A DNA stretch of 48,669 bases from the NCBI GenBank assembly GCA_013349295.1, contig DUZW01000025.1, positions 1-48,669 on the forward strand, in the 5' to 3' direction. A model generated the notes under the pieces. That model had not been told where the DNA came from. It worked only from the letters and a program-made list of their open reading frames with translations, and did no database searches. Position 1 is the stretch's first letter, and each line of letters begins with the position of its first letter. The position numbers and the translations under genes are program-made. Below, in pieces: positions 42,185 to 48,669 of this stretch. The DNA is from Deltaproteobacteria bacterium. GTDB lineage: Bacteria; Desulfobacterota; Desulfobulbia; Desulfobulbales; Desulfurivibrionaceae.

Positions 42185-44500
42185 TCAGGCCATGGCGGCG
42201 GTTATTTTCTGGATATCAAGAATCAGAACAACTTCTTCGTTGCCCAGGATCGTGTACCCGCTTACCCCCTTAATATTGTTCAATTTCTCATATCCGCCGT
42301 TGAAATCCTTTACAACGATCTTTTGATGGTTGACCACCTGATCCACCAGCAGGGCAAGCTTCTGCTCCCGGCAAACGATGATCACCTGTTTTTGCTCCTC
42401 GGGCACCTCTGCCGCGACCAGGTTCGGATAGAAAAAGGTGCCGATATCCAGAACCTGCATTACGGAGCCGTCGTAGTTTAAGCAGTTTTCCTCGGTATAC
42501 AGCTGTGTCCAGCCGCCCTTCTCGGCCTTGATCGAGGCGGTAATGCTATCGGAGGGGATGGCGTAGACCCGGCCGGCCGCCTCGACAATCATGGCGTCTT
42601 TGGCCACCAGGGTTTTGGTAAGAGGAATGGTGATCTTGATGTTGGTGCCCCGGTTCACGGTGGAGTCGACCTGGATCGTACCGCCGCACTCTTTCAGGCC
42701 GGACAAAACCACATCCATGCCGACTCCGCGCCCTGAGACATCGCTGACTTTTTCCGCCGAGCTGAAACCCGGCTTGAAAACAAGGTTGATCAGCTCCTTG
42801 TCTGACAGCTCGGCGACCTCGGCCTCGCTCATAAATCCCTTTTTCACCGCGACGTTTTTCATCTTTTGGGGGTCAATCCCGGCGCCGTCATCGTTGATGA
42901 CAAGATAGACATAATTTTCATCCACCGAGGCCTTGATTTCCAGGATGCCTTTTTCCGATTTCCCATTGGCTTTGCGAATTTCCGGCAGCTCTATGCCATG
43001 ATCCACGGAATTTCTTAATAGATGAACCAAGGGGTTTTCGATCTTTTCCAAAAGATCCTTGTCGATCACCGTATCTTCCCCTTGCATCTTGAAATCAATA
43101 TCCTTGCCGAGGGAACCGGAGAGTTCGCGAATCACCCGGGGGAGGCGCTGGAGCAGGTTTTTGATCGGCACCTTGCGGATGCCCATGACGCTTTCCTGGA
43201 GTTGTTCCACCAGTTCGTCAAGTGATTGGGTGGTGCTGGTGAATTTCGAGATGATCCCATCCGCTACTCCGGCGACAAACATTTGTTTCCTGAGGTAATT
43301 GAATGAGTCAAGCGCGATAAAAAGTTCGCCGACATAATTGGCGAAATTATCCAGCTGATATTGATCGATCCGAATGGTTTTCCCGGCTTCCTGTTCCTTG
43401 CGACCCGCTTGCCCCTGGCCCTTAATGGCTCGCTGGTTCTGAATTTCCAAGGCGTTTTCCAGATCCTTGGCAGCGATCTTGCCCTCTTCGAGAAGAATTT
43501 CGCCGACCTTCTTTTGTTTATCCAAGGCAGAGGCAAGATCCTGTGAGGAAATCAAGGCCTGCTCGACCAGGATTTCACCGAGCCGTTCACCTTGGCCGTC
43601 GGCGGCGGCAATCCGCACCTCAAAGTGCGCGAGCATGGATTGCATCGAGTCGCTGATGCTCTGGTAAAACTCATCACTGGACGCCATCAGCTCATCGTCG
43701 ATGAAATTGGCCATGCCCATAATGTTATCGAGATGTTCGAGAAAATCATCTGCCCGGCCTTGGGAGTTGGTGCTGATTTCCTGGAGCGCCTTTTCGAACT
43801 CCTTGATAAGATCTCCCTGGATCGCTTTTTTGTTTTTCAGGCTTTCCAGGACCTGGGCCAAAGGCTTGAGCCGGTCGGTAAAATCCTCTCCCGCCAAAAG
43901 GTACGTCGCGCCCGGAGCAAAAACGGCTTTGCTTTCCGCTGATTTGCTTTCCTTGATGAATTGAGTCAGTTCATGGTTGGCTTTTTCCATTTGCGCGAAG
44001 AGGTTGGCGAGCAGGGCGTTGCCTTGAATTTTGAGCCCCAGGTCCATGGCCTCATCAAGCAGTTGCTGCAGATTGAGCAGGCTTTGGACATTGCCGACCT
44101 TTTCTTCCGGTCGGCACTCTTCCACCTTTGCGAGAAACTCTTCCTCATCCGGCCGCAAGGCAATATCATTTGGGTCGTCAGCCGCTCGGTCGAGCATTTT
44201 TTGGAGATAATCAGTCCCATGCAGCAGGACGTCGATTATCTTTCTGGTAACAAGCAGGTCGCCCTTTCTGATGGTATCGAGCAGGTTCTCCAGCCGGTGG
44301 GCGAATTTATTGATATTGGTGAGGCCGAAAAAACCGGAATTCCCCTTCAGGCTGTGAACAGGGCGGAAGATCTTGTTGATGATCTCAAGGTTTGCCGGAT
44401 CGTTTTCAAGTTCGATAAAAGAGGACTCAATCCCCAGCAATGAATCATTGGATTCATCCAGAAATCCTTGCAGTGCCCTGATGTCCATTTCGCTACGCAT
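42185..44500 (-). CDS. CheA-like histidine kinase with tandem MshEN-like motifs
   Basis: A 771-residue CheA-type kinase. Hpt is N-terminal with His49 in 'RPVHSLKGNSGFFG'. A region at 140-300 is helical. Residues 306-354 hold two adjacent 24-residue motifs of MshEN type, each opening '(R/K)xGEIL' and ending 'LxxALxxQ'. Dimerisation, HATPase ('NSVDHGIELPE', 'DDGAGIDPQKM', 'SGRGVGMDVV') and CheW-like domains follow. No CheW, CheR, CheB or receptor gene lies nearby, so this is probably not a chemotaxis system. The start ATG 44500 has GGAAGG 6 nt before it and overlaps the end of the response-regulator gene by 8 nt. A role in tuning polysaccharide output is inferred from position. Confidence 0.87.
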   Translation of the reverse strand: MRSEMDIRALQGFLDESNDSLLGIESSFIELENDPANLEIINKIFRPVHSLKGNSGFFGLTNINKFAHRLENLLDTIRKGDLLVTRKIIDVLLHGTDYLQKMLDRAADDPNDIALRPDEEEFLAKVEECRPEEKVGNVQSLLNLQQLLDEAMDLGLKIQGNALLANLFAQMEKANHELTQFIKESKSAESKAVFAPGATYLLAGEDFTDRLKPLAQVLESLKNKKAIQGDLIKEFEKALQEISTNSQGRADDFLEHLDNIMGMANFIDDELMASSDEFYQSISDSMQSMLAHFEVRIAAADGQGERLGEILVEQALISSQDLASALDKQKKVGEILLEEGKIAAKDLENALEIQNQRAIKGQGQAGRKEQEAGKTIRIDQYQLDNFANYVGELFIALDSFNYLRKQMFVAGVADGIISKFTSTTQSLDELVEQLQESVMGIRKVPIKNLLQRLPRVIRELSGSLGKDIDFKMQGEDTVIDKDLLEKIENPLVHLLRNSVDHGIELPEIRKANGKSEKGILEIKASVDENYVYLVINDDGAGIDPQKMKNVAVKKGFMSEAEVAELSDKELINLVFKPGFSSAEKVSDVSGRGVGMDVVLSGLKECGGTIQVDSTVNRGTNIKITIPLTKTLVAKDAMIVEAAGRVYAIPSDSITASIKAEKGGWTQLYTEENCLNYDGSVMQVLDIGTFFYPNLVAAEVPEEQKQVIIVCREQKLALLVDQVVNHQKIVVKDFNGGYEKLNNIKGVSGYTILGNEEVVLILDIQKITAAMA

Positions 44501-44921
44501 TGTGACCTTCCTTCCCTACCAAGCTGTTCAGGATGATGTTTACCCGATCCAGGCGGGCGGCGATGGCATCGGTCGCAGTGACAAGTTCCTGGACATTGTC
44601 AAAAGGCTTGAAGAAGATGTCAACCGCGCCGTATCGAAAGGCATCCAGGGTGTTATTGATGGTTATGTGACCGGTCATGACAATGACCTGGATCATCCCG
44701 TTAAAGCTTTTTATTTTTTTAAGCAGGCTTAAGCCGTCCATCTGCGGCATCTGGATATCGGTGATCACGATATCGAAATGCTCATCTTCAATAAGCTTAT
44801 ACGCTTTGACCGGATCGGTAATACTCCGTATTTCGTAAGGGGAGCCGCTGAAGGCAAGTTCGAGCATGCTCAGGATCTGCTGGTCGTCATCCACCAATAA
44901 AATCTTATATTCGTTACTCAT
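44493..44921 (-). CDS. Single-domain response regulator
   Basis: A 142-residue REC domain with 'LVDDDQQ' at the start, phospho-acceptor Asp55 in 'VITDIQMPQMDG', and 'VMTGH' plus 'FFKPFD' (Lys) for the rest of the active site. A short helical tail of about 20 residues follows, with no output domain. It overlaps the CheA-like gene, so the pair are partners: the kinase would phosphorylate this Asp. It may pass the signal by protein contact, as CheY does. ATG 44921 was chosen because REC begins there; the longer frame to 44957 adds nothing. Confidence 0.88.
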   Translation of the reverse strand: MSNEYKILLVDDDQQILSMLELAFSGSPYEIRSITDPVKAYKLIEDEHFDIVITDIQMPQMDGLSLLKKIKSFNGMIQVIVMTGHITINNTLDAFRYGAVDIFFKPFDNVQELVTATDAIAARLDRVNIILNSLVGKEGHNA

Positions 44922-45113
44922 GGCGTACAGCCCTCGTTTTCTCTTGTTGAAGCGCAACTCGCATCTGTTTTTTTAACGGACTGCTCATTGCAATAGCACA
45001 TTTACACACCGCTTGGTCGGTCACTTTTACCGATAATTGACACAGGTATCCGTGGCACTGTTGCATAGCTGTATTTTGTGGTTTTTGTCCAATTTCTGCA
45101 TGCATGGGAGTTT

Positions 45114-46391
45114 CTAGGTTTCCTGTTTGGCCAGAGGAATTCTTACCTGAAAGGCGGCGCCTCCGGTAGGTGGACTTTCGGCTCGTATCTCGCCCCCCAT
45201 TGCCTTGACGGAACGCTGGCACATGTACAGCCCCAGCCCGGTTCCGGTCAACCCGGCGGAATTTTTCGCACCTTTCTCCGGTCTGGCTTTGGTGGTGTAA
45301 AAAGGTTCAAAAATTTTTTCCAGATTTTGGGGGGCGATGCCGGGGCCATTATCCGTCACACGTAACAGAATATCAGAACCGCTGATCCGGGTGTTAATGG
45401 AAATTGTCGGAGAAGGAGAACCCGTCAGGGCATCCTTGGCGTTTCCCAGCAGGTTGCTGAGAACCTGGGCAATCTCGGAAGGGTTGGCCAGGATAACAGG
45501 CTTTTCCGGGCAAAGATCGACATCTTTTTTGATATTATGCTTGAAATACAGATCGGCGGAAAGAAATTCCAGCTCGTTCAGGATAATCTCGTTGAGATCG
45601 CACCGGACCAGCGTATGGATATGATCGGCGGTTCCTTTTTCCATCAAGGAGTTGATCATCTCCTGCAAACGTTCCGCCGCAGTGGCGGTCAACTCCAGGG
45701 CCTTGCTCGCGTCACGCCCCCATTTGCCGAGCTGCCCCTGGCTGGGGGCGGTTTCTTCCTCTGCGGCATGGGTCAAGGCGGACAAGATTTTCCGGCCGAT
45801 ATCCAGCCCGCCCTTCATGGTGGTGAGCGGTCCTTTTAAATTATGGACAATCCCTTGGATCAGCTGGCCAACGGCGGCCTGCCGCTCGGCCCTGATCAAC
45901 TCCTTGCTGCTTTCGGCAACCACCTGTTCGAGTTCTTCGTTGTAGCGTTTGATCGCCTCCGTGGCTGTTTTCAGTTTCAGGTGGGTCTTGACCCGGGCTC
46001 TCACTTCTTCGACATTGATAGGTTTGGAAACGTAATCCTCGGCCCCGACATTGAATCCCTTGACCAGATCGGCGGAATCGCTCAAGGCGGTGATGAAAAT
46101 AACCGGGATGCTTTCCGTGTCCGAATCTGCTTTCAGGTACTCACATACCTCGTAACCGTCCATCTCGGGCATCATGATGTCCAGCAGGACAAGATCCGGT
46201 TTGTCGGCTTTGACCCGCGCCAGCGCCTCCTTGCCGTTGAAAGCCTCCAGAACTGCATACCCGGAATTTTCCAGAATTTTTCGCAGAAGCATCCGGTTGA
46301 CGAAGTCATCGTCCACCACGAGGATCACCTGGTTTCCAACCTTTGCCGAGGACAAAGCCGAAAACCCGGCGCCGACATTGTCTGTGGGCAT
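45114..46391 (-). CDS. Response regulator-histidine kinase hybrid
   Basis: A 425-residue protein: REC at about 22-140 with Asp71 in 'LLDIMMPEMDG', coiled coil to 170, HisKA-like helix with His183 in 'GIVHNLKGPL', then HATPase with 'NLLGNAKDAL' (N box), 'TDNGPGIAPQNLEKIFEPF' and 'GTGLGLYMCQRSV' (G boxes). The receiver-first order, without a sensor domain, suggests that it is driven by another kinase, perhaps the CheA-like one. ATG 46391 has GGGAAG upstream. It is read before the response regulator; about 190 nt separate them. Confidence 0.88.
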   Translation of the reverse strand: MPTDNVGAGFSALSSAKVGNQVILVVDDDFVNRMLLRKILENSGYAVLEAFNGKEALARVKADKPDLVLLDIMMPEMDGYEVCEYLKADSDTESIPVIFITALSDSADLVKGFNVGAEDYVSKPINVEEVRARVKTHLKLKTATEAIKRYNEELEQVVAESSKELIRAERQAAVGQLIQGIVHNLKGPLTTMKGGLDIGRKILSALTHAAEEETAPSQGQLGKWGRDASKALELTATAAERLQEMINSLMEKGTADHIHTLVRCDLNEIILNELEFLSADLYFKHNIKKDVDLCPEKPVILANPSEIAQVLSNLLGNAKDALTGSPSPTISINTRISGSDILLRVTDNGPGIAPQNLEKIFEPFYTTKARPEKGAKNSAGLTGTGLGLYMCQRSVKAMGGEIRAESPPTGGAAFQVRIPLAKQET

Positions 46392-46943
46392 CTGTACTTC
46401 CCTTGGATTATCTTGAGAGTCGATTCGCAAAAAATTCCTGCCTTCCCGAGCACGATATTAGTGGCAGCCACATCCAGCAGTGTCTCGTGTGTAGCTGTGC
46501 TATTTTTAAAAAACCGAAGGCCCCCTAGAGGCATAATTACGATACCATAATCTGCATCCAGGAGGGGTTGTTCCTCGTCAATATATTATAGGTTATCTGA
46601 AATTACTCCGGGGGACAACACTCTATCTTTTTTTTGAAGGAAAACTTTATTGGGGGCACGAGCATGGGATCTTGACCTCTGATGAAAAAGCAGAGGCGCC
46701 ACGTTTGAAAGAGTGGCGCTTTGGGCGTAAGGAAATCTTGGGGGGATATTTGCTGATTTTAAGCTGCTTGTAGAGGCTCGCGATCGGCGCCGCCGTAGGC
46801 TTATAGCAAGGGAACCCGGTTTTGGGTCAAATTTGCAGGGGAGAACAGGATGCAGCACAATCCGGCGAGACATGCGGCATGTTCGGATTGCCTGTTTCCG
46901 CTCGTTTGCGGATGAAATTATGTCTGGAGATCTTTGCAGAAAA
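46392..46943. other. Intergenic region between two minus-strand genes
   Basis: This 552-base stretch lies upstream of the hybrid kinase and downstream of the DUF2293 gene. It holds a GC-rich hairpin at about 46694-46720. A TATAAT on the minus strand (ATTATA at 46586-46591) has no matching -35 hexamer. I see no gene; a plus-strand frame at 46851 ends after 21 codons. Confidence 0.5.
46685..46720 (-). terminator. Probable terminator of the DUF2293 transcript
   Basis: GCGCCAC and GTGGCGC form a 7-bp perfect stem with a 10-nt loop. Read on the minus strand it is followed by CTCTGCTTTTT, a broken T run. Confidence 0.5.
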
Positions 46944-47636
46944 TCAGGCGCTATCCGGGTGTTCGGCCTTTTTCAATGCTTTCTTGAGTGGGCAGCCGGG
47001 AGAGGGGGGCAGATCCTCTCGATAAGACTTGAGCAGTTCCATGGATCGCTGTGCCAGCATCCTTCTGATTTCCCGTCTCTTGCCTTTTATCCTGGGGATC
47101 CTCATGGACTCATATGCGGTGGTTTGATGCCGCATCCAGGCGATCACTGCTTTAGCCGCCCGCTCTTCAACAGGGATCATGGTTGTCCGGGCCACCGTGC
47201 CGCTGCCTACCGGGACGGCATGTGCGGTAATTGCCGCAGCCATCTCTTTTTCTAAATCCTGGTGTCTTTGGGAAAAGGCCAGGAAGGAACGAACCTCAAG
47301 GCAAAACGTCTTTTCGTACTCGGATTGCTTCAAGATCCTGCGCTGACGGTCGCTGTTTAATTTTTTCCTGTATGCCTCGGTTGAACGAAGCGCTTCGACC
47401 TCCTGCGTGGCCAGGGCTATCGTTGTTTCCGGAGCCCAGAGTCCTTTGGAGATGATGCGCCGGCCCATTTGCACACGCAGGCGCCAGAAAATGCCCCCGG
47501 CGGTTACTTTTTTGGTAATACCGGCATCGCCGGCGGGAAGAAAGGCCCACCCGTCCGGGGGAGTTAACTTTTCGCCGGTTTCACTGATAAGGTTTCCGTT
47601 TAAGCCAGGGCGAACGATTTTATTTGCGGGTTCCAT
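46944..47636 (-). CDS. DUF2293 domain-containing protein
   Basis: A 230-residue soluble protein, rich in Arg and Lys. The C-terminal part carries the DUF2293 pattern 'AAKAVIAWMRHQTTAYESM', 'RIPRIKGKRREIRRMLAQRS' in form. The N-terminal part has 'PDGWAFLPAGDAGITKKV', which looks like a second small domain. The function is unknown; the basic C-terminus might bind nucleic acid. ATG 47636 follows GGAAAG; the longer frame to 47840 lies across the neighbouring zinc-finger gene and is unlikely. Confidence 0.72.
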   Translation of the reverse strand: MEPANKIVRPGLNGNLISETGEKLTPPDGWAFLPAGDAGITKKVTAGGIFWRLRVQMGRRIISKGLWAPETTIALATQEVEALRSTEAYRKKLNSDRQRRILKQSEYEKTFCLEVRSFLAFSQRHQDLEKEMAAAITAHAVPVGSGTVARTTMIPVEERAAKAVIAWMRHQTTAYESMRIPRIKGKRREIRRMLAQRSMELLKSYREDLPPSPGCPLKKALKKAEHPDSA

Positions 47637-47724
47637 GGAGCTTTCCGGAAGGAAATGAAAAACCGGGGAAGAAAAAAAGCCGGTTCGCGCAACGAGTCTC
47701 ACCTCGGGAAAGGGAAAGACCGGA

Positions 47725-47946
47725 TCAGATGCTTTCCTCAAGGCCCGAGGAGTGAGGCGTGCAAAGATCGGTTGCCTGGAGTGCTGCATAGGTTGGCTGC
47801 GAACAGAATTCACAATCTGAGCCGTCCTCTCTCTTGTCAATAAGTTTCCAGGATTTCAGCAAGATGAGCTCCGCGCGGGACTTCTTGCAGTTATCGCACA
47901 CCCAGAGTTCCTTGCCGTCATTCATTCTATATTTAAAACGTTTCAT
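47725..47946 (-). CDS. Small zinc-finger-like protein
   Basis: A 73-residue protein with two CxxC pairs, Cys17-Cys20 ('CDNC') and Cys45-Cys48 ('CEFC'), spaced as in a zinc ribbon. It starts 'MKRFKYRMNDGKELWVC'. It lies 88 nt before the DUF2293 gene on the same strand and the two are probably co-transcribed. A ribosome site GGAGA (GGAGAGACA before the ATG) supports this start. I do not know the family. Confidence 0.6.
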   Translation of the reverse strand: MKRFKYRMNDGKELWVCDNCKKSRAELILLKSWKLIDKREDGSDCEFCSQPTYAALQATDLCTPHSSGLEESI

Positions 47947-48448
47947 TGTCTCTCCGTGTTCACAGTTGCAGATATAATAATCATTGCCGGAATGTATCAG
48001 GAATTGCGCAGATACCCAAGTGATTTTGTGGCAATGGAAGACGATGTTTGCCGGGTTGCATCACTGGGAAAATTTTTTGATCCAGGACGGATCTCTCCGC
48101 CTGTCGCTTCTTTTCCCGCCGGCTCGGCAAAAAATTCCTCTTTCGCCGGGTCGTATGCAAGTCGTCACAAGCATCTTTTTCCTTGGGAAATCTCTTTTAA
48201 TTACAAGGTGTTGGTTGTTATTTCCCTCTTGCGTCTACTCGGAATGATCTGGCTGGTCTATTTATTGCATTTGCAATTAAAAACCTGATGGACTCCGGAA
48301 AAAACCGGTCATCAGTGTTAGCCGGGAGGGTATGTCCCCAATAAGGTTCTCTTTAACTTTTTTATTGGGTGCACAAAGCTGAAGCGGAGCTTTCGCTTCA
48401 CAAATACCGTAAAGATGGTTTGTAACTTTATTTCGGAGGACAGCACGG
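47947..48448. other. Intergenic region and structured leader before the TPR gene
   Basis: About 500 bases without a convincing gene. Open frames here (for example 47956-48288) lack ribosome sites and family features. From 48334 to 48400 two hairpins can form: CCAATAA with TTATTGG, and TGAAGCG with CGCTTCA. Confidence 0.5.
48334..48400 (+). promoter_or_regulatory. Two-hairpin leader of the TPR gene
   Basis: A first stem CCCAATAA/TTATTGGG is followed about 15 nt later by GAAGCG/CGCTTC. Both lie 50-115 nt before the ATG at 48449. They may be a regulatory leader or a small palindromic repeat; no known riboswitch class fits. Confidence 0.35.
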
Positions 48449-48669
48449 ATGACACTTGCTTTGGTATCGAACAGTGCGGAGGCGTACAGCAAGCACGCAA
48501 ATATGCTGAAAGAAAGCGGCAAATTGAGTGAGGCTGCGGATAACTATCTGCTGGCACTTGACATAAAACCCGATTATGCCGAAGCCTATGGCGACCTTGG
48601 CAATGTATTCAAGGAGCAAGGAAAATTGGACAAAGCCATCGCCAGTTACCGGCAGGCCCTGACCCTGAA
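48449..48669 (+). CDS. TPR protein, 5' part only
   Basis: The gene starts ATG at 48449 after GGAGGA and is still open at the window end (73 codons). It shows at least two TPR units: 'AEAYSKHANMLKESGKLSEA' and 'AEAYGDLGNVFKEQGKLDKA'. There is no signal peptide, so it is probably cytoplasmic. TPR proteins with this 'LDIKPDYAEAYGDLGNVF' text are often fused to glycosyltransferase (SPINDLY/OGT-like) or sulfotransferase domains, which would lie beyond the window. Confidence 0.8.
   Translation, partial: MTLALVSNSAEAYSKHANMLKESGKLSEAADNYLLALDIKPDYAEAYGDLGNVFKEQGKLDKAIASYRQALTL

Noticed and set aside
46586-46591. Minus-strand TATAAT as promoter of the hybrid kinase
   Set aside because: There is no -35 hexamer at the right distance, and it lies 195 nt upstream of the start.
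47956-48288. Plus-strand frame of 110 codons upstream of the TPR gene
   Set aside because: There is no ribosome site, the composition is mixed, and an equally long frame overlaps it. One hydrophobic end segment is not enough.

Overview
The window looks like a chromosomal piece of a moderately GC-rich Gram-negative bacterium, most likely a Desulfobulbales-type Desulfobacterota. This is inferred from gene content and from sequence read by eye, not from a search. The signs are an exosortase with a C-terminal EpsI domain (XrtD-like), protein tails of the VPxPG-CTERM kind, a type I cyclic di-GMP riboswitch in front of such a protein, and short palindromic elements in leader regions. There are no rRNA, tRNA or CRISPR loci and no complete insertion sequence.

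Layout. (1) 161-4996, plus strand: a tight operon of a GT-C-like membrane protein, a polyprenyl-phosphate GT2 enzyme, a WbqC-family protein, a WecE/ArnB-type sugar aminotransferase and an ArnE-like small EamA protein, closed by a strong terminator. It resembles an Arn-style lipid-linked amino-sugar pathway. (2) 5052-6790, minus strand: an L,D-transpeptidase and a MepK/YcbK-like peptidase (peptidoglycan crosslink remodelling). (3) 7344-9957: a GGDEF-PilZ protein and an HD-GYP protein, which predict local synthesis and breakdown of c-di-GMP. (4) 10432-12876: three secreted proteins with exosortase sorting tails; the second has a c-di-GMP-I riboswitch leader. (5) 13531-19677: a fused ATP-sulfurylase/APS-kinase protein, GalE, a manC remnant, Gmd, a four-helix-bundle gene inside a heptamer-repeat element, GDP-fucose synthase and VanZ. 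(6) 19945-30538: a more AT-rich accessory block with a beta-helix lyase-like protein, two sulfotransferases, an acetyltransferase, a Wzx flippase, GT26, two GT4 enzymes and an O-antigen-polymerase-like protein. (7) 30647-42138: XrtD, the priming sugar-phosphate transferase, PrsT-like TPR lipoprotein, Wza-like export protein, outer-membrane barrel, chain-length regulator, BY-kinase-like protein and XrtA-type ATPase. (8) 42185-46391, minus strand: a CheA-like kinase, a response regulator and a hybrid regulator/kinase. (9) 46944-47946, minus strand: a DUF2293 protein and a small zinc-finger protein. (10) From 48449 a TPR gene that runs off the window.

How it fits together. Regions 5-7 can make, sulfate, polymerise and export a polysaccharide that probably contains fucose and galactose. 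PAPS would come from the APS-kinase domain, and two sulfotransferases sit among the glycosyltransferases. XrtD would process the VPxPG-tailed proteins, presumably linking them to the envelope or matrix. c-di-GMP appears at several levels: GGDEF-PilZ, HD-GYP, the riboswitch, and possibly two MshEN-like motifs in the CheA-like kinase. The most unusual points are the ATP-sulfurylase domain that has lost its catalytic signatures, the heptamer element that supplies the end of gmd and the start of the fucose-synthase gene (and recurs inside the latter), and the 36-nt duplicated element in the export operon.
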